In this document: positions 57,107-64,000 of the stretch, piece by piece | How the letters are laid out: each line of letters starts with the position of its first letter | How positions within the stretch are numbered: the first letter of the stretch is position 1 | Assembly: GCF_036250695.1 (NCBI RefSeq) | Contig: NZ_CP109427.1 | Span: 3,906,001-3,970,000, forward strand | Direction of reading: 5' to 3' | Origin: Streptomyces sp. NBC_01497 | Lineage (GTDB): Bacteria; Actinomycetota; Actinomycetes; Streptomycetales; Streptomycetaceae | Length of the DNA stretch: 64,000 nt | Notes under the pieces: model-generated | Seen by the model: only the letters and a program-made list of their open reading frames with translations | The model's database searches: none | What the model was told of the DNA's origin: nothing | Position numbers and translations under genes: made by a program

Positions 57107-57667
57107 ATGGCCACACAGAGCCGGTACGTGGAGGTGGCTCGGCACATCACGGCCCTGGGCGCCGTCAAACGGGCACTGACCCGGGCGCTGCCAGCCGAAT
57201 GTCCGGGCGGCCCCGCCGCCGTGCTGTCGCTGCTCCACACCCACGGCGAGCTGCGGATGAGCAGGCTCTCGGAGCTGCTCGCCGTCGACATCTCGGTGAC
57301 GAGCAGGCACGTCGCACACGCCGGCCGGCACGGCTGGCTGGAGCGTCTGCCGGACCCGGCGGACGGCCGGTCCCGCCTGCTGCGGCTCACCCCCGCCGGG
57401 CAGGAGATGGTCGCCGCGCTCGGTGAGCGTGCCGTCGAGATGATCACCGGCACGCTGGCGAACTGGTCGGATGACGACCTCGACGCCCTCACGGCGATGC
57501 TCGGGCGGCTGCGCACGGACTTCGGCGACTGCCGGATCTCCCACGGCGACCTTCCGCTCGCCCCGCACCGCGGCGACCCCCCGGAGCAGGACCCCGGCCG
57601 GGGCACCACGGACCCCGGCGCGGCGGACGACCGCCGGCCCCGTTCGCCCGCACCCACACACGCGTAG
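57107..57667 (+). CDS. MarR-family transcriptional regulator
   Basis: A 186-residue MarR-type repressor. The winged helix is MSRLSELLAVDISVTSRHVA, then GWLERLPDPADGRSRLLRLT with the DxRS wing. A Pro/Asp/Arg-rich tail (about 150-186) is not part of the fold. ATG 57107 has GGAGG upstream. It precedes a DHA2 efflux gene by 17 bases, so it very likely controls that gene through the operators at 57046-57087. The inducer is unknown. Confidence 0.92.
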   Translation: MATQSRYVEVARHITALGAVKRALTRALPAECPGGPAAVLSLLHTHGELRMSRLSELLAVDISVTSRHVAHAGRHGWLERLPDPADGRSRLLRLTPAGQEMVAALGERAVEMITGTLANWSDDDLDALTAMLGRLRTDFGDCRISHGDLPLAPHRGDPPEQDPGRGTTDPGAADDRRPRSPAPTHA

Positions 57668-57684
57668 GACAAGGAACAGACCAG

Positions 57685-60228
57685 ATGGCTACATCCACAC
57701 CCGTCGGTGTGCGGGGCGGCCACGCCAAGCACGGCGGCGAGCCAGCCCCAGCCCCAGCCCCAGCCCCCGGCACCGGTACACCGATGACGCACCGCGAGAT
57801 CATGCAGGCACTGTCCGGGCTGCTGCTCGGCCTGTTCGTCGCGATCCTCTCCTCGACGGTCGTCACGAACGCGCTGCCGCACATCATTTCCGACCTGGGT
57901 GGCGGGCAGAGCGCGTACACCTGGGTCGTGACGGCCTCCCTGCTGGCCATGACGGCGACCACCCCGCTGTGGGGCAAGCTCGCCGACCTGTTCAGCAAGA
58001 AACTGCTGGTCCAGATAGCACTGAGCATCTATGTGCTCGGGTCGATCGTGGCCGGCCTCTCGGTCAACTCCGAGATGCTGATCATCGTCCGGGTCTTCCA
58101 GGGCATAGGCGTCGGCGGTCTGTCGGCGCTCGCCCAGATCATCCTGGCCGCGATGATCTCCCCGCGTGAGCGGGGCCGGTACAGCGGTTACCTCGGCGCG
58201 GTCTTCGCCGTGGCCACCGTCGGCGGGCCGCTGCTCGGCGGTGTCATCACCGACACCTCCTGGCTCGGCTGGCGCTGGTGCTTCTACGTCGGGGTGCCGT
58301 TCGCTGTCATCGCGCTGATCGTCCTGCAGAAGACGCTGCACCTGCCGCTGGTGAAGCGGAAGGTCAAGGTCGACTGGCTGGGCGCGTTCTTCATCAGTGC
58401 CGCGGCCTCGCTGCTGCTGATCTGGGTGACGTTCGCCGGCAACAAGTACGCCTGGGCGTCGTGGCAGACGTACGCGATGGTCGGCGGCTCGGTCGCGCTC
58501 GGCCTGATCTTCCTGCTGGTGGAGTCGAAGGCCAGCGAGCCGATCATCCCGCTGCGGCTGTTCCGCAACCGGACGATCACGCTGGCGTCGCTGACGTCCC
58601 TGTTCGTCGGTGTCTCGATGTTCACCGGCACGGTCTTCTTCAGCCAGTACTTCCAGCTGGCGCGCGGCAAGAGCCCGACGATGTCCGGTGTGATGACCAT
58701 CCCGATGATCGGTGGCCTGTTCGTCGCCTCGACCGTCGCTGGGCAGGTCATCACCCGCACCGGGCGCTGGAAGGTCTGGCTCGTCACCGGTGGCTTCCTG
58801 CTGACCGGCGGCCTCGGCCTGCTGGGCACGATCCGCTACGACACCACGTACTGGCAGATGGCCATCTACATGGCCGCCATGGGTCTCGGCATCGGCATGA
58901 TGATGCAGAACCTGGTGCTGTGCACACAGAACCAGGTGCAGGCCAAGGACCTCGGCTCCGCCAGCTCCACCGTCACCTTCTTCCGCTCCCTCGGCGGTGC
59001 CCTCGGCGTCGCCGCGCTGGGCTCCATCCTCAGCGACAAGATCGGCGACTACGTCAAGGACGGCCTCGGCGCGCTCGGCCCGCAGGGCCGGGCCCTGGCC
59101 GCCAAGGCCGGGAGCGACGGGGCGATCCCCGACCTGGGTTCGATGCCCGCGCCGCTGCGGCACATCATGGAGGTCGCTTACGGGCACGGTGTCGGTGACG
59201 TCTTCCTGTACGCAGCACCGTGCGCGTTCGTCGCGTTCGTTGTCACCTGGTTCATCAAGGAGGTCCCGTTGAGGACACGTGCTGTCGGCGACCCGTCGCA
59301 GAACCCGCAGGAGCCGGCCCCGGCCGCCACCGGTGGAGCCGCGCAGGTGCCGGCCGCCGCGCAGCCGCCCGCCGCCCCGTCCGACCCGCAGGCCGCCGGG
59401 GCGACGGCCCCGATGGCGTCGCTCGACGCTTTCGCGGATGCGGGGGCGCCGCCGCTGCCCGAGGGCACGCCGGTGCACGGCCTGGTCCGCAGCGCCGAGG
59501 GCGCCGCGGTGCCCGGTGCGGCCGTCACGCTCATCTCGCTGGCGGGCCGCCAGCTCGGCCGCTCGGTGGCGCGCCCCGACGGCGTGTACGCCGTGGACGC
59601 CCCCGGCGCGGGCAGCTATGTGCTGATCGCCGCGGCCGACGGCTTCCAGCCGCAGGCGGCCACGATCGTGGTGGGCGCCGAGCCGCTGCCGTTCGACATC
59701 CTGCTGTCCGGTACGAGCGGACTCGCGGGTTCCGTACGCGCCGCCGACGGTGGCTCCCCGATCGGCGGCGCGATGGTGATCGTGACCGACATCCGCGGCG
59801 ACGTACTCGCCTCGGGCATGTCCGACCCGGGGGGCGAGTTCGCCTTCGGCGAGCTGGTACCCGGCTCGGTGACAGTGGCCGTCAACGCCTCCGGCCACCG
59901 GCCCCTCGCCCTGCCCGTGGAGATCGGCGGCCAGGGGGTGACGAGGATCGAGGCCGTCCTCCAGTCCGGCGCGCTCGTACAGGGCACCGTCCGGGCGGGC
60001 GCCGGCCGACGCCCGCTGCCCGACGCGCGGGTCACGCTCGTGGACGCCGCGGGCAACGTGGTCGCCACCTCCACGACCGGCGACGACGGCGCGTACGCCT
60101 TCGCCGACCTGAACTCCGGCGACTACACGGTCATCGCGACCGGCTACCCGCCGGTCGCCGGCTCGTTGAGCGTGGCGGGCCGCGGTGTCGAAGGACACGA
60201 CATCGAACTGGCCCACCCCGGCGCGTAG
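57685..60228 (+). CDS. DHA2 drug-efflux transporter fused to three CnaB-like domains
   Basis: A 14-helix major-facilitator exporter (about residues 35-535) with FVAILSSTVVTNALPHI in helix 1, the GKLADLF loop and the GPLLGG motif. It continues with a Pro/Ala linker (about 545-595) into three carboxypeptidase-regulatory-like beta-sandwich repeats (about 595-665, 680-752, 762-835). Each has the GTVRxxxGxPxPxAxVT type of pattern. With 14 helices the tail should lie in the cytoplasm. An (AP)-rich N-terminus is coded by CCCCAG repeats. The neighbour at 60495 carries the same domain. Exporters with such tails are unusual; they may bind the partner or the cargo. Confidence 0.92.
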   Translation: MATSTPVGVRGGHAKHGGEPAPAPAPAPGTGTPMTHREIMQALSGLLLGLFVAILSSTVVTNALPHIISDLGGGQSAYTWVVTASLLAMTATTPLWGKLADLFSKKLLVQIALSIYVLGSIVAGLSVNSEMLIIVRVFQGIGVGGLSALAQIILAAMISPRERGRYSGYLGAVFAVATVGGPLLGGVITDTSWLGWRWCFYVGVPFAVIALIVLQKTLHLPLVKRKVKVDWLGAFFISAAASLLLIWVTFAGNKYAWASWQTYAMVGGSVALGLIFLLVESKASEPIIPLRLFRNRTITLASLTSLFVGVSMFTGTVFFSQYFQLARGKSPTMSGVMTIPMIGGLFVASTVAGQVITRTGRWKVWLVTGGFLLTGGLGLLGTIRYDTTYWQMAIYMAAMGLGIGMMMQNLVLCTQNQVQAKDLGSASSTVTFFRSLGGALGVAALGSILSDKIGDYVKDGLGALGPQGRALAAKAGSDGAIPDLGSMPAPLRHIMEVAYGHGVGDVFLYAAPCAFVAFVVTWFIKEVPLRTRAVGDPSQNPQEPAPAATGGAAQVPAAAQPPAAPSDPQAAGATAPMASLDAFADAGAPPLPEGTPVHGLVRSAEGAAVPGAAVTLISLAGRQLGRSVARPDGVYAVDAPGAGSYVLIAAADGFQPQAATIVVGAEPLPFDILLSGTSGLAGSVRAADGGSPIGGAMVIVTDIRGDVLASGMSDPGGEFAFGELVPGSVTVAVNASGHRPLALPVEIGGQGVTRIEAVLQSGALVQGTVRAGAGRRPLPDARVTLVDAAGNVVATSTTGDDGAYAFADLNSGDYTVIATGYPPVAGSLSVAGRGVEGHDIELAHPGA

Positions 60229-60494
60229 GGGAGTCGCCCGGGCCCGAGGGGCCCGTGCTGTTCATGAGAGCCCCGGGCCGCCCGGCGGGCGCAGCTCCAC
60301 GGAGTGCGCCCGCCGGCCGTGGCCCGGGTCGGGGGAGAACGGGGATCGGCGGGTGAGGGCAGGGCGCGCCGCGCGGCCCGGCGAAAGCCGGGCACGTGAG
60401 CGGCGGCACCCGGCCCCGCCCGTCCTGGAGGCCGCCGCCGGCGACCACGCCGGCGGCGCCTCGCCGCACAGCGAGACCAAGGAGAGAACGCGGG

Positions 60495-61322
60495 ATGGGA
60501 CTTCGCGCACAGGTGAGGACGCGGGACGGCTGGGCCGTACAGCACGCCGTCGTCACCCTCACGGACACCAATGGCAACCAGGTGCTGCGCGCCTCGGCCG
60601 ACCCGGACGGTGTCGTCACCGCGCCCGAGACGCTGACGCCAGGGCCGTACACGGTCATCGTGACCGCGGTCGGCTACGCCCCGTCGGCCGCGACGGCCCT
60701 CGTCACCGCGAGCGGACGGGCCGACGTCGGTACGGTCGTACTGGCCCGGCAGGGCGGCTTCGAGCTGCCGCCGCCCGGCTCGTGGAGCATCGACCCCGTG
60801 CACTCGTCGGTGAGCGCCGTCGCCCAGCACCTGGGCATCTCCAGCGTGCACGGCAGGTTCAACGAGTTCGGCGGCACGATCGAGATCGTCGAGAACGGCA
60901 GCGAGTACACGGCTTCGCGCGTCGAGGCCGTCATCGGCGCGGCCAGCGTCGACACCGGCAACGCCCTGCGCGACAAGCACCTGAAGTCCCCCGACTTCCT
61001 CGACGTCGAGACCTTCCCGGAGATCACCTTCCGCAGCACGGGCCTCACCCCGGCGGGCACCGACCGGTGGACCGTGCACGGAAAGCTCGCGCTGCACGGC
61101 GTCGAGCGGGATGTCGACCTGGCGCTGTCCTACCTGGGCACCGGCGCCGACCCCTGGGGCGGGGTGCGCGCCGCCTTCCACGCGACCACGGAACTGCACC
61201 GCGAGGACTTCGCGATGAACTACAACCAGGTCGTGCAGGCCGGGATCGCGATGATCGGCGCCGTACTCAAGGTGGAACTGCACATCGAGGCCGTCCAGGG
61301 CGACCTGCCGCCGATGATGTGA
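60495..61322 (+). CDS. YceI protein with N-terminal CnaB-like domain
   Basis: A 275-residue protein. Residues about 1-85 are a carboxypeptidase-regulatory-like domain (AVVTLTDTNGNQV, TPGPYTVIVTAVGYAPSAAT) like those at the end of the upstream exporter. Residues about 92-275 are a YceI lipocalin-like barrel (WSIDPVHSSVSAVAQHLGI, DKHLKSPDFLDVETFPEITF, ELHREDFAMNYN). YceI barrels bind polyisoprenoid lipids. There is no signal peptide, so it should be cytosolic, where the exporter tail also lies. GGAGAG is 8 bases ahead of ATG 60495. It forms a module with the MarR and DHA2 genes. Confidence 0.9.
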   Translation: MGLRAQVRTRDGWAVQHAVVTLTDTNGNQVLRASADPDGVVTAPETLTPGPYTVIVTAVGYAPSAATALVTASGRADVGTVVLARQGGFELPPPGSWSIDPVHSSVSAVAQHLGISSVHGRFNEFGGTIEIVENGSEYTASRVEAVIGAASVDTGNALRDKHLKSPDFLDVETFPEITFRSTGLTPAGTDRWTVHGKLALHGVERDVDLALSYLGTGADPWGGVRAAFHATTELHREDFAMNYNQVVQAGIAMIGAVLKVELHIEAVQGDLPPMM

Positions 61323-61331
61323 CCGCGGCGA

Positions 61332-61384
61332 GCCCCCGGTCACCGGGGGCGTGTCGCACTCGCCGGGCCCCCGGGCCCGGCGAG
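61332..61384. terminator. Two GC hairpins after the YceI gene
   Basis: GCCCCCGG (61332-61339) with CCGGGGGC (61343-61350), then CTCGCCGGGC (61359-61368) with GCCCGGCGAG (61375-61384). The first lies 9 bases past the YceI stop; the second ends 15 bases before the next start and may also act on that transcript. Confidence 0.55.
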
Positions 61385-61399
61385 TCGTAGGCTGCCGCC

Positions 61400-61870
61400 A
61401 TGGCTCCCAACATCGCAACGAACACCGCCGTCAGCCGTGACGAACTCCTCGCCTTCGTCCGGCCGCGGCACCACGCCATCCTCCTCACCACCCGCGCCGA
61501 CGGCCGCCCCCAGGGCTCGCCCCTGACCTGCGGCGTCGACGACGCCGGCCGCATCGTCGTCTCGACGTACCCGGAGCGCGCCAAAACGAAGAACGCGAAG
61601 CGCGACAAGCGAGTCAGCGTGATCGTCCTGTCCGACGAATGGAACGGCGCCTGGGTCCAGGTCGACGGCACCGCCGAGGTCCTGGACATCCCCGAGTCCG
61701 TCGAACCGCTCGTCGAGTACTTCCGCAATATCTCCGGCGAGCACTCCGACTGGAACGAGTACCGCGAGGCGATGGTCAAGCAGGGCAAGTCCATCATCCG
61801 CATCACGCCCGAGCGCTGGAGCCCGCTGTCCACCGGCGGCTTCCCCGCCCACCTCGCACCCCAGAGCTGA
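61400..61870 (+). CDS. PPOX-class F420-dependent oxidoreductase
   Basis: A 156-residue split-barrel protein of the PNPOx-like F420/flavin family. The family blocks are LAFVRPRHHAILLTTRADGR and SPLTCGVDDAGRIVVSTYP. The cofactor region is RAKTKNAKRDKRVSVIVLSD, followed by GAWVQVDGTAEVLD. It ends normally. It lies 20 bases upstream of a deazaflavin-type nitroreductase gene, so the two probably form an F420-linked pair. Substrate unknown. Confidence 0.92.
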   Translation: MAPNIATNTAVSRDELLAFVRPRHHAILLTTRADGRPQGSPLTCGVDDAGRIVVSTYPERAKTKNAKRDKRVSVIVLSDEWNGAWVQVDGTAEVLDIPESVEPLVEYFRNISGEHSDWNEYREAMVKQGKSIIRITPERWSPLSTGGFPAHLAPQS

Positions 61871-61890
61871 GCCGTGGAGGCCGAAGAGCG

Positions 61891-62328
61891 ATGAGCGAGA
61901 CCGAGCAGCCCAACCCCAACGACGTCGTCATCGCGGAGTTCCGCGCCAACAAGGGCGTCGTGACCGACGCGATGGGCGGACACTTCCGGAGCGTCCACCT
62001 GCTCCTCCTGCACCACACGGGCCGCCGCAGCGGCCGCGCGCTGATCAATCCGCTGGTCTACTTCACGGACGGCGACGACTACGTCGTGGCGGGTTCGAAC
62101 GGCGGCGCCGAGAAGGAACCGCTCTGGGTCGCCAACGTCGAGGCCCTGGACGAGACCACCGCGGAGATCGGCGAGCGGACCCTGAGGGTGCGCCCGAAGA
62201 TCCTGCGCGAAGGCGACGAACGCGACCGGCTGTTCGGGCGCTTCGCCGCGTACTGGCCGGACGCGCACGAGTACGTGACGCACACCGACCGCCCCTTCGC
62301 GATGGTGGTCCTCAGCCCCGTGGCGTGA
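61891..62328 (+). CDS. Deazaflavin (F420)-dependent nitroreductase-family protein
   Basis: A 145-residue split-barrel protein of the Ddn type. It has VIAEFRANKGVVTDAMGG, then LLLLHHTGRRSGRALINPLVYF and VVAGSNGGAEKEPLWVANVE, all standard for the family. GTGGAGG and GAAGAG lie upstream of ATG 61891. It is coupled to the PPOX-type gene. It is likely a quinone or nitro-compound reductase using F420H2. Immediately after its stop begins a 14-bp tandem array. Confidence 0.92.
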   Translation: MSETEQPNPNDVVIAEFRANKGVVTDAMGGHFRSVHLLLLHHTGRRSGRALINPLVYFTDGDDYVVAGSNGGAEKEPLWVANVEALDETTAEIGERTLRVRPKILREGDERDRLFGRFAAYWPDAHEYVTHTDRPFAMVVLSPVA

Positions 62329-62339
62329 CGCGGGACGCC

Positions 62340-62450
62340 GGACTCAGGGCGCCGGACTCAGGGTTCCGGACTCAGGGTTCCGGACTCAGGGTTCCGGACT
62401 CAGGGTTCCGGACTCAGGGTTCCGGACTCAGGGTTCCGGACTCAGGACAT
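62340..62450. repeat. 14-bp tandem array (GGACTCAGGGTTCC)
   Basis: About eight copies of GGACTCAGGGTTCC in a row, the first and last altered, starting 11 bases after the stop of the Ddn-type gene. Non-coding. Confidence 0.9.
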
Positions 62451-62563
62451 CGCCGGAGGAACGCAGGGCTCAGAGGGCGCCGGGGGGAAGCGGCGCGCCG
62501 GCGCCACGACGGGGCGGCTGAACCTCGGGCCCTCGCGGCGGTGAGGTTTGACGTCGGGCCCTC

Positions 62564-62662
62564 GCGGCGGTGGCGCCGGGCTCGGGCGTCGCGGCGGTGG
62601 CGCCGGGCTCGGGCGTCGCGGCGGTGGCGCCGGGCTCGGGCGTCGCGGCGGTGGCGCCGGGC
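62564..62662. repeat. 27-bp tandem array at the 3' end of the TetR gene
   Basis: Nearly four copies of GCGGCGGTGGCGCCGGGCTC plus GGGCGTC, period 27, end at the TetR stop codon at 62663. A looser copy precedes them at about 62532. Non-coding; together with the 14-bp array it fills the 334-base gap 62329-62662. Confidence 0.85.
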
Positions 62663-63742
62663 TCAGGGCCTGACGGAGCCGCCGCCGTTGCCGTCCCCGA
62701 CGACATCCGCGGTGGCTGCGGCCCCCGTGTCCTGGCGGATGCCGTGGTCGGACCCCGGAGCGGTGCCGTCCCCGGCACCCTGGCCGGCGTTCTCGCCGGC
62801 GTCGGGACCGGCAGCCCCGCCGGCGTCGTTGCTCGCGCCGGCGCCGAGGCCGGAGCCGGCGTCGTGGCCGGGGCCGGGTCCCCGGGCCGTACCCGCGTCG
62901 GTGTCCTGTCCGGCCTCCTGACCGGCGTCCTGGTCACCGCGGGTCCGTACGGCCTCGATGCCCGCCACCAGCAGGTCGAGCGCGATGCCGAAGTCGCGCT
63001 CCCGCATCTCCCGCACTGTTGCCCCGTCACGTGCCCCCAGCAGGCCGCCCCGCTTCTCGAACGCCTCCCTGAGGCCGGGCCGTTCGTCGATCGAGCCCAT
63101 CGCCAGGCGGTAGTACTCGTCCTGGCTGAACCCCGCGTCCGCGCATCGCTGCACGAAGTGGCCCTCGATGGTGCCGAATCCGTACACGAACTGGAAGACG
63201 GCCGAGATCGCGCCCCGCTGCACGTACGGCGGCAGGCCGGTACTGCGCACGACGGACTGCACGGCGCTGGAGAACAGGGTCGCGCACGGGCCGATGTTGA
63301 GGTACTTGCCGATCAGCGGCGACGCCCACGGGTGCCGGACGAACACGGACCGGTAGCTCGTCGCCAGGGCCCGCAACTGCTCCCGCCAGTCCGGTTCCTC
63401 ACCACCCGCCACATCCGGCACCCGCACCTCGCCGAAGACATGGTCGAGGGAGAGCTCCAACAGGTCATCCTTGGTGTCCACGTACCAGTACAGGGACATC
63501 GCGGTCACGCCCAGCTCCGACGCCAGGCGCCGCATCGAGAACTTCTCCGGGCCCTCCGCGTCCAGCAGATGCACGGACACCTCGGTGATCCGGTCCCGGT
63601 CCAGGCTGGTGGAGTCACCGCCGCCCGCGCCCGTTGGCGGCTGCTCCTGCCGTTCGTGACGCCGGCCGCGGACCTTCGGCTTGCCCTCCAGCCACACGCT
63701 CGTCCTGGCGGGACGCTTCGCGCGATCGGTTCCGGCGACCAT
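62663..63742 (-). CDS. TetR-family regulator with long acidic tail
   Basis: A 359-residue TetR-type repressor. The helix-turn-helix is about 50-95 (DRDRITEVSVHLLDAEGPEK, then LASELGVTAMSLYWYVDTKDDLL), and a TetR_C-like domain covers about 105-260. The first 45 residues are basic and Gln-rich. The last 95 or so (after GIEAVRTRGDQ) are a low-complexity Gly/Ala/Asp tail (DAGQEAGQDTDAG-type). ATG 63742 has GAGGAGG upstream; the frame is open 50 codons further without support. Tandem repeats begin at its stop. The target is probably beyond the window. Confidence 0.88.
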   Translation of the reverse strand: MVAGTDRAKRPARTSVWLEGKPKVRGRRHERQEQPPTGAGGGDSTSLDRDRITEVSVHLLDAEGPEKFSMRRLASELGVTAMSLYWYVDTKDDLLELSLDHVFGEVRVPDVAGGEEPDWREQLRALATSYRSVFVRHPWASPLIGKYLNIGPCATLFSSAVQSVVRSTGLPPYVQRGAISAVFQFVYGFGTIEGHFVQRCADAGFSQDEYYRLAMGSIDERPGLREAFEKRGGLLGARDGATVREMRERDFGIALDLLVAGIEAVRTRGDQDAGQEAGQDTDAGTARGPGPGHDAGSGLGAGASNDAGGAAGPDAGENAGQGAGDGTAPGSDHGIRQDTGAAATADVVGDGNGGGSVRP

Positions 63743-64000
63743 GGGCCAGCCTCCTCGGTTCCTCCGGCCGGGTGGTGCCGGACCTTCTGCGGGTGGTACG
63801 GATCGGGCGGCCGGCGCGCTCAGCGCCCGCTCGCGGACGACGGCCGGTGGGCCGCCCTCCGTACGCCTTCCCGTACCGCTCCCATGATCCACCCGGTTCC
63901 GGATGTTATGCCGTGGCTGGTGCTGATCCTTTCCTCGCGTTACCGGGACGACCTGCCGTCAGCGGGTCGTGCCGGGCTCCCCCGGCTTGATCAGATAACC
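63743..64000. other. Right-hand end, no gene seen
   Basis: The last 258 bases show no supported gene. They should contain the promoter of the TetR gene and perhaps the control region of a divergent target to the right; I saw no clear palindrome. Confidence 0.4.

Noticed and set aside
56941..60216. 1,091-codon minus-strand frame opposite the DHA2 gene
   Set aside because: Shadow frame rich in Arg/Asp/Gly/Gln; the plus-strand transporter has clear helices and motifs.
62340..62662. Possible CRISPR array
   Set aside because: The repeats are directly abutting 14- and 27-bp units without spacers, and no cas genes are present. The same holds for the arrays at 43130, 47822 and 49838.

Overview
The window is chromosomal DNA from a Streptomyces species. 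The evidence is very high GC with strong third-position GC bias, the purD-dnaX-ffs-tRNA-Ser block, upp/tadA, a tandem pair of SigF/SigN-type sigma factors, geosmin synthase, snapalysin, F420-type reductases, and very rare TTA codons. Most genes look like conserved core-arm genes of the genus. A few segments are clearly accessory. I worked only by reading the sequence; family assignments rest on motifs and remembered family features, not on searches.

Layout. (1) 1-4601: purD, dnaX (both minus), the small SRP RNA, and tRNA-Ser(GGA). (2) 4601-14333: a 9.7-kb defence island bounded by a 28-bp direct repeat that starts at the last base of the tRNA. It carries an HNH-nuclease/AAA-ATPase pair (Septu-like), a divergent type I restriction-modification operon in the unusual order hsdR-hsdS-hsdM, and a decayed tyrosine integrase at the right end. 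HsdR appears to have lost all three residues of its PD-(D/E)xK nuclease site, which makes the adjacent HNH/ATPase pair especially interesting. (3) 14584-28335: secreted hydrolases (GH16 with a ricin-type domain, snapalysin, GH27 alpha-galactosidase, GH16 with two F5/8C domains), mixed with a membrane metallophosphoesterase, an Smr protein, a TetR regulator and a P450. (4) 28570-33438: a PadR/HAAS membrane pair and a lactate-type uptake pair (MFS plus LctP). (5) 33672-41797: flavoprotein, F420-type reductase, nickel/cobalt permease with a Nur-like box, geosmin synthase, HhH-GPD protein, and a HerA-like protein with a broken P-loop. (6) 41885-49741: LytR_C membrane protein, upp, an Asp/His-repeat protein, tadA with its associated gene, tRNA-Ser(CGA), two DUF4232 lipoproteins, and a PhzF protein. 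(7) 50015-52434: a translationally coupled P450/sesquiterpene-synthase pair. (8) 53135-56726: small membrane protein, Dabb protein, sigF, sigN, and a tail-anchored protein. (9) 57107-62328: a MarR regulator, a DHA2 efflux protein fused to three carboxypeptidase-regulatory-like domains, a YceI protein carrying the same kind of domain, and two F420-type oxidoreductases. (10) 62663-63742: a TetR regulator.

Themes. Short tandem DNA arrays (7, 9, 14, 16, 19-20, 27 and about 90 bp) sit in many of the gene-free gaps, several at the exact 3' end of a gene. Clear regulatory sites include a 16-bp palindrome just downstream of a near-consensus promoter for the second GH16 gene, which also has a TTA codon; a PadR palindrome; paired MarR-type palindromes; and a Nur-like site in front of the nickel permease.
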